A stretch of 64,000 nt of DNA from Clostridiales bacterium mt11 (GCA_001282665.1 LN874945.1:248001-312000), one strand, 5' to 3'; positions 8,842 through 17,865 are shown, counted from the stretch's first letter. A program made the numbers and translations. The notes: generated by a model not told the origin, from the sequence alone.

Positions 8842-10101
8842 ATGTTAAAGTTAATTCTGGATATATTAAGTGTACCTGCAGTTCTAGTTGGGCTAATAGC
8901 ACTTATTGGATTAATATTACAAAAGAAGTCAGCTTCTGATGTATTAAAAGGTACAATTAAAACCATCCTAGGGTTTCTGGTATTAAGCGGTGGAGCAGGG
9001 ATTGCAGTAGAAGCCTTAAGTCACTTTGGAGATATGTTTCAACAAGCATTTAATGTACAAGGGGTAGTTCCTCACAATGAGGCAGTAGTTGCTATGGCTT
9101 TAGAAACCTACGGGACTAGTACAGCTTTGATAATGGCATTTGGTATGTTGGCTAATATACTTATAGCTAGATATACAAAACTTAAATATATATTTTTAAC
9201 TGGTCATCATACATTATATATGGCAGCTATGATAGCTGTAATTCTTGCAGTTGCAGGCTTACAAGGAGCCTCTCTTGTAATAGTAGGTTCAATAATACTT
9301 GGATTTATTATGGCATTTTTCCCAGCTATTGCTCAGCCAACTATGCGAAAGATTACTGGTACTGATGATGTAGGCTTTGGACATTTTGGTACTACTGCAT
9401 ACGTGTTATCCGCTTGGGTTGGGAAAATAGTAGGCAAGGACTCCGAGTCTACAGAAGAGATTGACTTTCCTCAAGGACTTAGCTTTATGCGTGATAGCTC
9501 CGTAGCTATATCCTTAATAATGGGTGTATTTTATATAATAGTTGCTATTGTTGCAGGACCAGAATATATGAACACCTTAAGTGGAGGTCAAAACTATATT
9601 TTATTTGCTATATTACAAGCTATAACTTTTGCAGGAGGAGTATATGTAATACTTCAAGGTGTAAGGTTAATATTAGCGGAAATAGTACCTGCATTTAGAG
9701 GTATATCAGAAAAATTGGTTCCAGATGCAAAACCAGCTTTGGACTGTCCAGTAGTATTCCCATATGCACCTAATGCTGTGCTAATTGGATTCTTATCCAG
9801 CTTTTTAGGTGGAATAGTTGGAATGTTAATATTAATTGGATTAAAAACTACAATAATATTACCTGGAGTTGTTCCCCATTTCTTCTGTGGTGCAACAGCA
9901 GGAGTATTTGGTAACGCAACAGGAGGTAAAAGAGGAGCTTTCTGGGGAGCTTTTGCCCATGGACTTTTAATAACATTCTTACCAGTATTGTTGATGCCAG
10001 TATTAGGAAATCTAGGGTTTGCGAATACTACCTTTAGCGATGCAGACTTTGGAGTAGTAGGTATCATATTGGGTAATATTGTAAAATTATTTATAAAATA
10101 A
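8842..10101 (+). CDS. PTS system EIIC, UlaA/SgaT ascorbate type
   Basis: 419 aa, about 10-11 membrane segments. Forms the sugar-translocating channel of the ascorbate superfamily of PTS. Conserved stretches include GFLVLSGGAGIAVEALSHFG near residue 43, FLTGHHTLYMAAM near 119, and CGATAGVFGNATGGKRGAFWG near 351. The SD is AAAGGGGG. The substrate cannot be fixed from sequence: in this family it is L-ascorbate or an unknown pentose-like sugar, and linkage to a transketolase rather than UlaD-UlaF enzymes argues for a sugar phosphate feeding the pentose-phosphate pool. Confidence 0.88.
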   Translation: MLKLILDILSVPAVLVGLIALIGLILQKKSASDVLKGTIKTILGFLVLSGGAGIAVEALSHFGDMFQQAFNVQGVVPHNEAVVAMALETYGTSTALIMAFGMLANILIARYTKLKYIFLTGHHTLYMAAMIAVILAVAGLQGASLVIVGSIILGFIMAFFPAIAQPTMRKITGTDDVGFGHFGTTAYVLSAWVGKIVGKDSESTEEIDFPQGLSFMRDSSVAISLIMGVFYIIVAIVAGPEYMNTLSGGQNYILFAILQAITFAGGVYVILQGVRLILAEIVPAFRGISEKLVPDAKPALDCPVVFPYAPNAVLIGFLSSFLGGIVGMLILIGLKTTIILPGVVPHFFCGATAGVFGNATGGKRGAFWGAFAHGLLITFLPVLLMPVLGNLGFANTTFSDADFGVVGIILGNIVKLFIK

Positions 10102-10130
10102 AAGGTAGATTTTTCTACCTTTTATTTTAT
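10100..10130 (+). terminator. Hairpin between EIIC and transketolase genes
   Basis: AAAAGGTAG (10100-10108) pairs with CTACCTTTT (10115-10123), followed by ATTTTAT. Probably a partial terminator or mRNA-end barrier that sets PTS against transketolase expression within one operon. Confidence 0.6.
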
Positions 10131-10149
10131 CACAATATAGGAGGGTACA

Positions 10150-10986
10150 ATGGATAATAGTAGATTAAAACAATTAAAAAAAACAGCTATTGATATTAGA
10201 AAAGATTGTCTAGACATGCAAATAGAAGCAAAGTCTGGGCATCTAGGCGGGGCTTTTTCCGCTGTAGAGATTATGACCTATTTATATTTTGAACTTATGG
10301 ATATTGATCCCAATAACCCATATAAAGAGGAGAGGGATATATTTATAATGAGTAAGGGACATGCATCTTTAAGCTATTATAGTGTATTAGCTAGAAGAGG
10401 ATTTTTTCCTGTAGAAGAATTAGCTACCTATAGAAAGATAAACACTAGATTACAAGGGCATACCCATATAGATTCTATACCAGGAGTTGAATGTAGTACA
10501 GGTTCTCTAGGACAAGGCTTATCCTTTGGAATTGGAATAGGACTTGGATATAAGAAGAAGGGAATAAAGAACAAGATATATGTCATGTTAGGTGATGGAG
10601 AAATTCAAGAAGGTCAGATATGGGAAGCTTTAATGTTAAATGGTTCTCTTCAATTGGACAATGTAATTCCAATTATAGATAATAATAAAATACAATTAGG
10701 TGATTACTCTTCAAATGTAGTAGGAAAGTGGCAATTGAAAGAAAAATTAGAAGCATTTAATCATAATGTAATTGAAATAGATGGACATGATTTTAATCAA
10801 ATAGAAAAGGCATTTAATAATATAAAGCCAAATCAAGCTAATGTAATAATAGCAAATACAGTTAAGGGTAAAGGGGTATCTTTTATGGAAGATAAAATAG
10901 AATGGCATTCTAAAAAGATGAATGATGTTGAATACCATAAAGCCCTTGAAGAAATGGAAAGAGAGGAGACTTTAATAGATGGCTAG
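10150..10986 (+). CDS. Transketolase, N-terminal (thiamine-diphosphate-binding) subunit
   Basis: 278 aa. Binds the diphosphate of ThDP: motif GDGEIQEGQIWEALMLNGSL (about residues 153-172) followed by NNKIQ. Other family signatures are SGHLGGAFSAVEIMTYLYFE near residue 29 and SKGHASLSYY near 69. Split transketolases of about 280 plus 310 aa are common in clostridia and archaea. SD TAGGAGGGTACA. The end overlaps the C-terminal subunit gene by 8 bp, indicating coupled translation and a 1:1 complex. Its PTS neighbours suggest the imported sugar ends as a pentose or ketose phosphate. Confidence 0.92.
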   Translation: MDNSRLKQLKKTAIDIRKDCLDMQIEAKSGHLGGAFSAVEIMTYLYFELMDIDPNNPYKEERDIFIMSKGHASLSYYSVLARRGFFPVEELATYRKINTRLQGHTHIDSIPGVECSTGSLGQGLSFGIGIGLGYKKKGIKNKIYVMLGDGEIQEGQIWEALMLNGSLQLDNVIPIIDNNKIQLGDYSSNVVGKWQLKEKLEAFNHNVIEIDGHDFNQIEKAFNNIKPNQANVIIANTVKGKGVSFMEDKIEWHSKKMNDVEYHKALEEMEREETLIDG

Positions 10987-11914
10987 TTTAAAGGCACCAA
11001 GAGACGTATTTGGAGAAGTTTTAGCTATATTAGGAGAGGATAATGAAAAAATATTTGTATTAGATGGAGATTTAGCAGGTGGAACCAAAACTTCATGTTT
11101 TGCAGAAAAGTTTCCCCATAGATACTTAAATGTGGGAATAGCTGAACAAAATATGGTAGGCGTAGGGGCAGGATTAGCAAGAGCTGGATTTATACCCATT
11201 GTTAGTACATTTGCATGTTTTGCACCAGGAAGAGTCTACGATCAAGTAAGACAATCTGTAGCTTATTCCAATCTCAATGTAAAGATTATGTCTACTCATC
11301 CAGGATTGGCTGTAGGACTAGATGGGGCTATACATCAAAGCTTAGATGACATAAGCCTTATGAGGGAATTACCTAATATGGTGGTATTGGCTCCATCAGA
11401 TGAAATTTCTACTAAGAAGGCTGTAGAAAGGGCTATTTCATATGAAGGGCCAGTCTATGTAAGAATAGGAAGAAAAGAGTGTCCTGTTCATTTTGATGAA
11501 AATGTAGAATTTGAAATAGGAAAGGGATATACATTAAGAGATGGAAAGGATATAGCTATAATATCTCACGGTTCTATGGTAGATATATCCTATAGGGCAG
11601 CAGAAAAACTAGAAGCAAAGGGAATAAGTGTAAGGGTTATAGAGATGCCAACTATAAAACCTTTAGATGAAGAGATAGTTTTACGTGCAGCAAAGGAGAC
11701 TAAAGGCATAGTTGTGGCAGAAGACCATTTCAAATATGGTGGACTATATAGTGCCGTATCAGAAGTAGTAGTAGATAAATATCCATGTAAGGTAAAATGT
11801 GTTGCAGTAGAAGATACCTTTGGAGAATCTGGAACACCAGAGGAACTATATAAGAAATATGGTTTAACAGAGGAAAATATTATATCCAAAGCTTTAAATA
11901 TATTGGAAGTATAA
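10979..11914 (+). CDS. Transketolase, C-terminal (pyrimidine-binding) subunit
   Basis: 311 aa. Supplies the catalytic Glu (NVGIAEQNMVGVGAGLARAG, near residue 53) that activates the ThDP aminopyrimidine, then the transketolase C-domain from about residue 185 (DIAIISHGSMV, VIEMPTIKPLDEE, VAVEDTFGESGTPEELYKKYG). Pairs with the preceding subunit to transfer two-carbon ketol units. No terminator is seen between its stop at 11914 and the metG leader promoter at 11925. Confidence 0.92.
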   Translation: MASLKAPRDVFGEVLAILGEDNEKIFVLDGDLAGGTKTSCFAEKFPHRYLNVGIAEQNMVGVGAGLARAGFIPIVSTFACFAPGRVYDQVRQSVAYSNLNVKIMSTHPGLAVGLDGAIHQSLDDISLMRELPNMVVLAPSDEISTKKAVERAISYEGPVYVRIGRKECPVHFDENVEFEIGKGYTLRDGKDIAIISHGSMVDISYRAAEKLEAKGISVRVIEMPTIKPLDEEIVLRAAKETKGIVVAEDHFKYGGLYSAVSEVVVDKYPCKVKCVAVEDTFGESGTPEELYKKYGLTEENIISKALNILEV

Positions 11915-11924
11915 GTAAATCTTC

Positions 11925-11953
11925 TTGACAAAAATAAACTTTTACTGTATATT
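11925..11953 (+). promoter_or_regulatory. Sigma-A promoter of the metG T-box leader
   Basis: TTGACA (11925-11930), 17 bp, TATATT (11948-11953). Start near 11960, about 25 nt before the first T-box stem. Confidence 0.8.
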
Positions 11954-11984
11954 GTTTAAGTAAATAAGGCATATTAAGTAAAAG

Positions 11985-12240
11985 TAATGAGGGGAAGAGT
12001 AGGTTTAATCTAATCTATAGAGAGCTGGGATTGGTGGAAACTGGCGTTTAAGATTAAATTGAACATGGTCCCTAAACTTTACAGCTGAAATGATTTTAGG
12101 CTGTAACGGGAGCATCCGTTATCATATGCAGGGTTATTTATGTAACCTATGGAGGTTTAAATCGCGAGGTTTAAACGAACTAGAGTGGTAACACGAGAAT
12201 TTGTCTTCGTCTCTATTAAGAGATGAAGACTTTTTTATTT
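11985..12240 (+). promoter_or_regulatory. T-box leader, methionine (AUG specifier), with terminator
   Basis: tRNA-sensing riboswitch. The T-box bulge sequence AGAGTGGTAACACG is at 12182-12195. The specifier loop in stem I reads GAAC-ATG-GTCC with AUG at 12065-12067, matching methionine and the downstream metG. The intrinsic terminator GTCTTCGTCTCT/AGAGATGAAGAC is at 12203-12230 followed by six T. Uncharged tRNA-Met would stabilise the antiterminator and switch metG on. Confidence 0.93.
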
Positions 12241-12285
12241 ATATAATTTAAGGGATAGGGGATAAAAACAGAAGGAGGGAAATAA

Positions 12286-14232
12286 ATGAAAAAATATTAT
12301 ATTACAACGCCTATATATTATCCAAGTGATAATCTTCACATAGGTCATACTTACACAACTGTTGCAGCAGATACATTAAAGAAATTTAAAAGAGCACAAG
12401 GATATGACGTTTATTTGGTGACTGGTTCTGATGAACATGGTCAAAAAATACAAGAAAAGGCTAAGGAATACAACATGGCACCAAAACAATATGTTGACGG
12501 AATAGTTAAAGACATAAAGAAACTTTGGAATATGTTAGAAGTCGAATACGATGAATTTATAAGGACTACTGACGAATGCCATGAAAAAGCAGTACAAAAA
12601 ATATTTGAGAAATTATACAATCAAGGGGATATTTATAAATCCAATTATGAGGGGTTATACTGTACTCCATGTGAAGCTTTCTGGTCAGAAAGCCAATTAA
12701 TAGACGGAAAATGTCCTGACTGTGGTAGAGATGTCCATTTAGCAAAAGAAGAAGCTTATTTCTTTAAATTATCTAAATATAAGGATAGGATAATAGAGCT
12801 TTATAAAGAACGTCCAGACTTTTTACAACCTGAATCAAGGAAGAACGAAATGTTAAATAACTTCCTAAATGAAGGACTTGAAGATTTATGTGTATCGAGA
12901 ACTAGCTTTGATTGGGGAATAAAAGTACCTTTCGATTCAAAACATGTGGTATATGTATGGATAGATGCTTTGCTTTGCTATATTACAGCTCTAGGATATG
13001 GTACTGAAGATGATGAGAAGTTTAAAAAATACTGGCCAGCCAATGTACATCTAGTAGGAAAGGAAATAGTTAGATTTCACACCATAATTTGGCCTGCAGT
13101 ATTGATGGCGTTAGATATAGACTTACCAGATAAGGTATTTGGTCATGGTTGGATACTCTTTGAAGATGATAAGATGTCAAAATCCAAGGGAAATGTTATA
13201 TATCCTGAGCCATTAATAGAGCTATATGGAATAGATGCTTTTAGATATTTCTTATTGAGGGAATTTTCCTTTGGTCAAGATGGTTCCTTCTCAAGGGAGA
13301 AATTTTTGCAAAGATTAAACTCAGATTTAGCTAACGATTTAGGAAATCTAGTAAGCAGAACCGTTACCATGGTGGAAAAATATAATGGGGGAATACTACC
13401 AAAAGCGGTGAAGGAAGATGAAATAGATAAATCATTAATAGAAATAGCTGTAAATGCAGGGACAAAAGTAGAACAAAATATGGATAAATTGAACTATAGT
13501 CAAGCATTAGAGGAAATATGGAAATTGGTAAGAAGGACCAATAAATATATCGACGAAACTACACCTTGGGTATTGGCTAAAGAGGAAGATAAGGAAAGAT
13601 TAGACACCGTATTGTATAATCTAACTGAAAGCATAAGGATTATAGCTATACTTCTAAGTCCATTTATGGAAAGGACATCTAAAGATATATTGAAACAAAT
13701 AGGCTTGAAACAAGAATTTAGTTGGGAAGAATCAAAATCATGGGGTAAAATAGAATCAGGGACTAAAGTTCAAAGAGGAGAAGTGCTATTCCCAAGATTG
13801 GATATAGAGAAGGAATTGGTAAGGCTTAACGAGGCAAACCAGAAATTGATCGAGGAAAGAGGTAATAAAAAAGTGGAAGAAAAGAAAGTAGAATCTGAAG
13901 AAGTAGTGGAAGAAATAACTATAGATGATTTTGCAAAAGTTCAATTTAAAGTAGCTGAAATCATAGAAGCTGAAGAGCATCCAAAAGCAGATAAACTTCT
14001 TATTTTGCAATTAAAAGTAGGAGAAGAAACAAGGCAAGTGGTATCAGGAATAAAGAAATACTATTCTCCAGAGGATTTAGTTGGGAAAAAAGTAGTTATA
14101 GTGGCTAACTTGAAGCCAATAAAACTTAGGGGAGTAGAATCAAAAGGTATGGTTCTTGCGGCTGAAAAAGATGGTAAACTTACCCTTGTATCCACATTAG
14201 AAGACATAGAATCAGGAGCCACCATATCATAA
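12286..14232 (+). CDS. metG: Methionyl-tRNA synthetase
   Basis: 648 aa, cytoplasmic. Charges tRNA-Met. HIGH motif at residues 18-21 (NLHIGHTY), zinc knuckle CTPCEAF...CPDC near residues 126-147, KMSKS loop DKMSKSKGNV near residue 296, and a C-terminal EMAP/Trbp-type tRNA-binding domain (about 543-648, ITIDDFAKVQFKVAEI) that dimerises the enzyme. SD GAAGGAGGGAAATAA. tatD starts 11 bp after its stop, an old conserved pair. Controlled by the upstream T-box. Confidence 0.97.
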   Translation: MKKYYITTPIYYPSDNLHIGHTYTTVAADTLKKFKRAQGYDVYLVTGSDEHGQKIQEKAKEYNMAPKQYVDGIVKDIKKLWNMLEVEYDEFIRTTDECHEKAVQKIFEKLYNQGDIYKSNYEGLYCTPCEAFWSESQLIDGKCPDCGRDVHLAKEEAYFFKLSKYKDRIIELYKERPDFLQPESRKNEMLNNFLNEGLEDLCVSRTSFDWGIKVPFDSKHVVYVWIDALLCYITALGYGTEDDEKFKKYWPANVHLVGKEIVRFHTIIWPAVLMALDIDLPDKVFGHGWILFEDDKMSKSKGNVIYPEPLIELYGIDAFRYFLLREFSFGQDGSFSREKFLQRLNSDLANDLGNLVSRTVTMVEKYNGGILPKAVKEDEIDKSLIEIAVNAGTKVEQNMDKLNYSQALEEIWKLVRRTNKYIDETTPWVLAKEEDKERLDTVLYNLTESIRIIAILLSPFMERTSKDILKQIGLKQEFSWEESKSWGKIESGTKVQRGEVLFPRLDIEKELVRLNEANQKLIEERGNKKVEEKKVESEEVVEEITIDDFAKVQFKVAEIIEAEEHPKADKLLILQLKVGEETRQVVSGIKKYYSPEDLVGKKVVIVANLKPIKLRGVESKGMVLAAEKDGKLTLVSTLEDIESGATIS

Positions 14233-14243
14233 GGGGTGAATAT

Positions 14244-15017
14244 ATGTTAATAGATAGTCATGCTCATTTAGATGATGATAGATTTGATAAGGATAGAGAT
14301 AGACTTATTAAATCCTTAAAAGAATCAGGAATAGATTTAGTAATAAATCCCGGTTCGGATTTAGGTTCTAGCATTAAATCGGTGTCTCTATCAGAACAAT
14401 ATGATAATATCTATGCTGCGGTGGGGATTCATCCTCACTCAGCTAAAGAGATGGACGATTCTACAATAGAGGTGTTAAAGTCCTTTACCAATAGAGATAA
14501 GGTAGTAGCTATAGGGGAGATTGGATTAGACTATTATTATGATAACTCTCCTAGAGAAATTCAACGTCAAAGATTTATAGAACAGTTAGAGCTAGCTAAG
14601 GAAGTGGATTTGCCTGTTATAATCCATACAAGGGAAGCAGCTCAAGAAACCTTTGATATATTAAAGGCAGCTCAAGATGGAAGCCTACGAGGTGTTCTCC
14701 ACTGTTATTCAGGCAGCGTGGAAATGGCATTGGAATATATAAAGATGGGATTTTATATTTCACTAGGTGGACCTGTAACCTTTAAAAAATCCAAAGTATC
14801 TAAGGAAGTAGCTAAGATGGTTCCCGTAGATAGATTATTAATAGAAACAGATTCCCCTTATTTGACTCCAGAACCCTATAGAGGCAAACGAAACGAACCT
14901 CTATTGGTAAGATACGTGGCTGGTACCATAGCAGAATTAAGAGGTATCCCCTTTGAAGAATTAGCAAAGTATACCTCAGAAAATGCAAAGAAACTATTTG
15001 AAATAATTGACAATTGA
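14244..15017 (+). CDS. tatD: TatD-family metal-dependent DNase/hydrolase
   Basis: 257 aa TIM-barrel amidohydrolase-fold enzyme. Metal ligands: DSHAHLDD (residues 3-10), GEIGLDYYYD near 92, HTREA near 128, LHCYSGS near 152, and ETDSPYLTPEPYRGKRNEP near 203. The family shows 3'-5' DNase activity and D-aminoacyl hydrolase roles. Same operon as metG. Its final codons GAC AAT TGA are formed by the left end of repeat copy 2, so the original C-terminus may have been slightly different. Confidence 0.94.
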   Translation: MLIDSHAHLDDDRFDKDRDRLIKSLKESGIDLVINPGSDLGSSIKSVSLSEQYDNIYAAVGIHPHSAKEMDDSTIEVLKSFTNRDKVVAIGEIGLDYYYDNSPREIQRQRFIEQLELAKEVDLPVIIHTREAAQETFDILKAAQDGSLRGVLHCYSGSVEMALEYIKMGFYISLGGPVTFKKSKVSKEVAKMVPVDRLLIETDSPYLTPEPYRGKRNEPLLVRYVAGTIAELRGIPFEELAKYTSENAKKLFEIIDN

Positions 15018-15121
15018 CAAGGGACAATTAGAAACAAAAACAATTGAAATGGCGAGCTTTGCTCGCCCGAAAAGACCCCAAAGATAGACCCTAACAATTG
15101 TCAATTGTCATCTGTCAATTG
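15006..15121. repeat. Dispersed hairpin repeat, copy 2 (inverted)
   Basis: Reverse-complement relative of 4304-4450. Read on the minus strand it shows the same order: CAATTG words, TTAGGGTC, CTTTGGGGT, CGGGC hairpin, CCATTTCAATTG. The hairpin arms are GGCGAGC/GCTCGCC (15051-15067), different in sequence from copy 1 yet still fully paired. It fills the tatD-rnmV gap. Confidence 0.85.
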
Positions 15122-15140
15122 AAGGAAAAGGGTGATTATA

Positions 15141-15683
15141 TTGATAAAGGAAATCATCGTAGTGGAAGGAAGAGATGACATAGTGGCAGTGAAGAGTGCG
15201 GTAGAAGCAGAAGTAATAGCCACAGGAGGTTTTGGATACGATAAGAAATTTATAGAAAATTTAAAGGTGATTGCTGAGAAGAGGGGCATTATAATTTTAA
15301 CGGATCCAGATTTTGCAGGTGAGCAGATAAGGAAAAGTTTGTGTAAGGAAATTAAAAATTGTAAACATGCATTTTTGCCTCGAAGAAAGGCTTTGAAAAA
15401 AGGAGATATAGGAGTAGAAAATGCCACGAAGGAAGATATAATTGAAGCCATTCACAAAGCAAGACCAGTATTTACGGAGAAAAGAGAGGAATTTACCAAA
15501 GAGGATTTAATAGAACTAGGATTAATTGGAGAATTAAACTCCCAAAAAAAGAGAGAAAAACTTGGAGATATTCTTGGCATAGGATATGCTAACTCTAAAC
15601 AATTTTTAAGTAGGCTTAATAGTTTTGGTATAACTAAAGAAGAATTTGTAATTGCACTGGAGAGGATGGAAGAATATGACTGA
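15141..15683 (+). CDS. rnmV: Ribonuclease M5
   Basis: 180 aa from TTG 15141. Cleaves 5S rRNA precursor in Gram-positives. TOPRIM domain: IIVVEGRDD near residue 4, ILTDPDFAGEQIRKSL near 55. The C-terminal domain (LGDILGIGYANSKQFLSRLN) follows. An in-frame GTG at 15132 lies inside the ribosome site (AAAGGGTGAT), so TTG giving MIKEIIVVEG is preferred and matches the family N-terminus. Overlaps rsmA by 8 bp. Confidence 0.92.
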   Translation: MIKEIIVVEGRDDIVAVKSAVEAEVIATGGFGYDKKFIENLKVIAEKRGIIILTDPDFAGEQIRKSLCKEIKNCKHAFLPRRKALKKGDIGVENATKEDIIEAIHKARPVFTEKREEFTKEDLIELGLIGELNSQKKREKLGDILGIGYANSKQFLSRLNSFGITKEEFVIALERMEEYD

Positions 15684-16545
15684 TAAGAGATTGTACTCTC
15701 CTAAATATGTAAAGGAGATTCTCAATAGATATGGATTTCAATTTTCAAAGAGTTTAGGTCAGAATTTCCTTATAGATGGAAATATAGTCAGAAAGATTTC
15801 TGGGGCAGGGGATATTACAAAAGAAGATTATGTATTAGAAATTGGACCGGGGATAGGAACTTTAACGGAGGAATTAGCTTTAAATGCGAAGAAGGTAGTA
15901 GCAGTAGAGCTAGATGAAGCTCTACTTCCAATATTAGATGAAACCCTAAAGGATTATGATAATATAGAAATTATTCACGGAGATATTTTAAAAGTAGATA
16001 TTCCTAAACTAATAGAAGAAAAATTAGGAGGAGGACCTATAAAAGTAGTGGCAAATCTCCCCTATTATGTTACTACCCCTATAATAGGAAAGCTAATAGA
16101 GGAAGATTTGAATATTCATTCCATAATAGTGATGATTCAAAAAGAGGTAGCAGATAGAATTGTAGCACCTCCTAATAACAAACAATATGGTTCCCTTTCC
16201 GTATTTGTAAATTTCTATACCAATCCTGAAATAATGGTAAGAGTTCCTAAGACCGTATTTATGCCTCAGCCTAAGGTGGACTCGGCAGTAATCAAATTGA
16301 CATTGAAGGAGGAATTACCAGAAGTAGATAAGAAAGTATTTTTTAAAGTAGTAAAATCAGCTTTTGGGAAAAGAAGAAAAACCATATTGAATTCATTATC
16401 ATCTAATGGATTGGGACTTGATAAAGAGACTATAAGAGAAGTATTAGAAAGTTTAGAAATACCCATAGAATCAAGAGCAGAAAACTTAAATATTGAAGAT
16501 TTTATAAAGATTAGTAAAACATTACCCCCCTTAGACATATATTAA
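15676..16545 (+). CDS. rsmA: 16S rRNA dimethyladenosine transferase (KsgA)
   Basis: 289 aa from ATG 15676. Dimethylates two adenines in helix 45 of 16S rRNA using SAM. SAM motif I VLEIGPGIGTLTEELA near residue 53; catalytic NLPYYVTTPI near 126; C-terminal head domain with KSAFGKRRKTILNSL near 231. The longer frame back to 15652 lacks an SD and lies in rnmV; ATG 15676 follows GGATGGAAGAAT. The rnmV-rsmA order is conserved across Firmicutes. Confidence 0.95.
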   Translation: MTDKRLYSPKYVKEILNRYGFQFSKSLGQNFLIDGNIVRKISGAGDITKEDYVLEIGPGIGTLTEELALNAKKVVAVELDEALLPILDETLKDYDNIEIIHGDILKVDIPKLIEEKLGGGPIKVVANLPYYVTTPIIGKLIEEDLNIHSIIVMIQKEVADRIVAPPNNKQYGSLSVFVNFYTNPEIMVRVPKTVFMPQPKVDSAVIKLTLKEELPEVDKKVFFKVVKSAFGKRRKTILNSLSSNGLGLDKETIREVLESLEIPIESRAENLNIEDFIKISKTLPPLDIY

Positions 16546-16572
16546 TATAAAGATTAAAAAGGGGGGTTCATA

Positions 16573-17865
16573 ATGCCAGGGGAATTTACATACCTTAGAA
16601 AATATATTATCTTAAAAAATAACTATACAAATATTGCTAACGTAAACCCAAAAGGTCATGTAAAGGTTGAAGTTAGAGGCTCTAAAGGGATTATAAACTT
16701 GAATGTAGAAAACTGTGAATGGGAAACGGACTATAAAGTATATCTTTTAAAAGATATAAATGGTGAGGTTTACGAATACGAGTTAGGCAGAATAATTACC
16801 GATGAAAAGGGAAGATCTAGGACAAATCTTGTTCTCAACTTAAGGGGTTTAGAATCTAAAGGCTTTTCAATAGATGAAATAGATGCTATTCTTATAAGGA
16901 AGGGTATATCTGTATTATTAGGTGGTTATATTGATAATGATAATGGAGCTATAGATAGGTTCATAAAGAAACTTATATTGGAAAGAAAAGAAGAGACACA
17001 TATAAAAGTCGAGGAAATAGAAAAAGTAGAGGAAAAAGAGATAGAGATGGAAATAGAAAATGTGGAAGAACCACCAATTGAATCCTCTGAATCCCTATTG
17101 ATTTCGGAAGAATCGCCTGAAATAATAGACGTAGAAGAAAATGAAGAAATAATTGAATACTTAAAAGAGCCTGAAGAAGTAGATGAATTTATAGAAGAAC
17201 CTGAAGAAATAATAGAGGATATAGAGGAAATAGAAATAACTGATGAGGAAATACAAATAGTAGATTTACAAGATACAGAAGAGGTTGAAGAGACTTTAGA
17301 ATATGTGGAAGAATCGTCTGAACAAGTACTTGAACAAGAAGAACAACAGGAATATCAGGAACAAGAAGAACAACAATATCAAGACTATCAATCTTTGGAA
17401 TATATTAGACGATTAAATCATAAAAATCAGATGACTAATTATATATTGAGTATATTGAGATTTTTCCCTTATGTACAGCCTTTGAGAATGAATCTTCATG
17501 GATATAGTTGGTGGAGAATAGAGAACGATGGTACTGATTCCTATAAAGGATTTTTACCTTATTATAATTATTTAATGAGTACAGATTACAAGTATCCTTT
17601 TTTAAACAATTCTACTACTTGTTTGAATCTAATTAGGAAATATAATCACTATCTATTTGGTATGTACAAAGAAGGAAGAGAAACTAAATACTATATCTAC
17701 GGAGTACCAGGAAAATTTGCTGTAGAGGAACATCCATTTAAAGGGATTACGGGATTTAACACTTGGTATGAATCAACTGATGGACTAGGATATTGGATTT
17801 TATATATCGATCCTATGACAGGTAAAATAATATATCCTCTAAATCCAATGGTGCCAGCATATTAG
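16573..17865 (+). CDS. Unrecognised three-part protein with a long acidic linker
   Basis: 430 aa; family not recognised. Seen: an N-terminal beta-rich globular part (1-135; KGHVKVEVRGSKGIINLNVE, LLKDINGEVYEYELGRI), a low-complexity acidic region (about 138-275) in which Glu dominates with repeats such as EEPEEV, EEIIE and EEVEE and ends in QEEQQEYQEQEEQQ, then an aromatic-rich domain (275-430; RFFPYVQPLRMNLHGYSWWRI, FNTWYESTDGLGYWILYIDP). No signal peptide or membrane helix. SD AAAAAGGGGGGTTCATA. It follows rsmA by 27 bp, probably cotranscribed. The W/Y-rich end resembles those of spore-surface or carbohydrate-binding proteins, but this is only an impression. Confidence 0.7.
   Translation: MPGEFTYLRKYIILKNNYTNIANVNPKGHVKVEVRGSKGIINLNVENCEWETDYKVYLLKDINGEVYEYELGRIITDEKGRSRTNLVLNLRGLESKGFSIDEIDAILIRKGISVLLGGYIDNDNGAIDRFIKKLILERKEETHIKVEEIEKVEEKEIEMEIENVEEPPIESSESLLISEESPEIIDVEENEEIIEYLKEPEEVDEFIEEPEEIIEDIEEIEITDEEIQIVDLQDTEEVEETLEYVEESSEQVLEQEEQQEYQEQEEQQYQDYQSLEYIRRLNHKNQMTNYILSILRFFPYVQPLRMNLHGYSWWRIENDGTDSYKGFLPYYNYLMSTDYKYPFLNNSTTCLNLIRKYNHYLFGMYKEGRETKYYIYGVPGKFAVEEHPFKGITGFNTWYESTDGLGYWILYIDPMTGKIIYPLNPMVPAY

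Noticed and set aside
9654..10067. 137-codon minus-strand ORF over the UlaA-type EIIC
   Set aside because: Antisense shadow of conserved transmembrane sequence with no ribosome site.
15051..15067. Repeat hairpin read as a rho-independent terminator of tatD
   Set aside because: No T-tract follows on the plus strand; it is part of the dispersed repeat.
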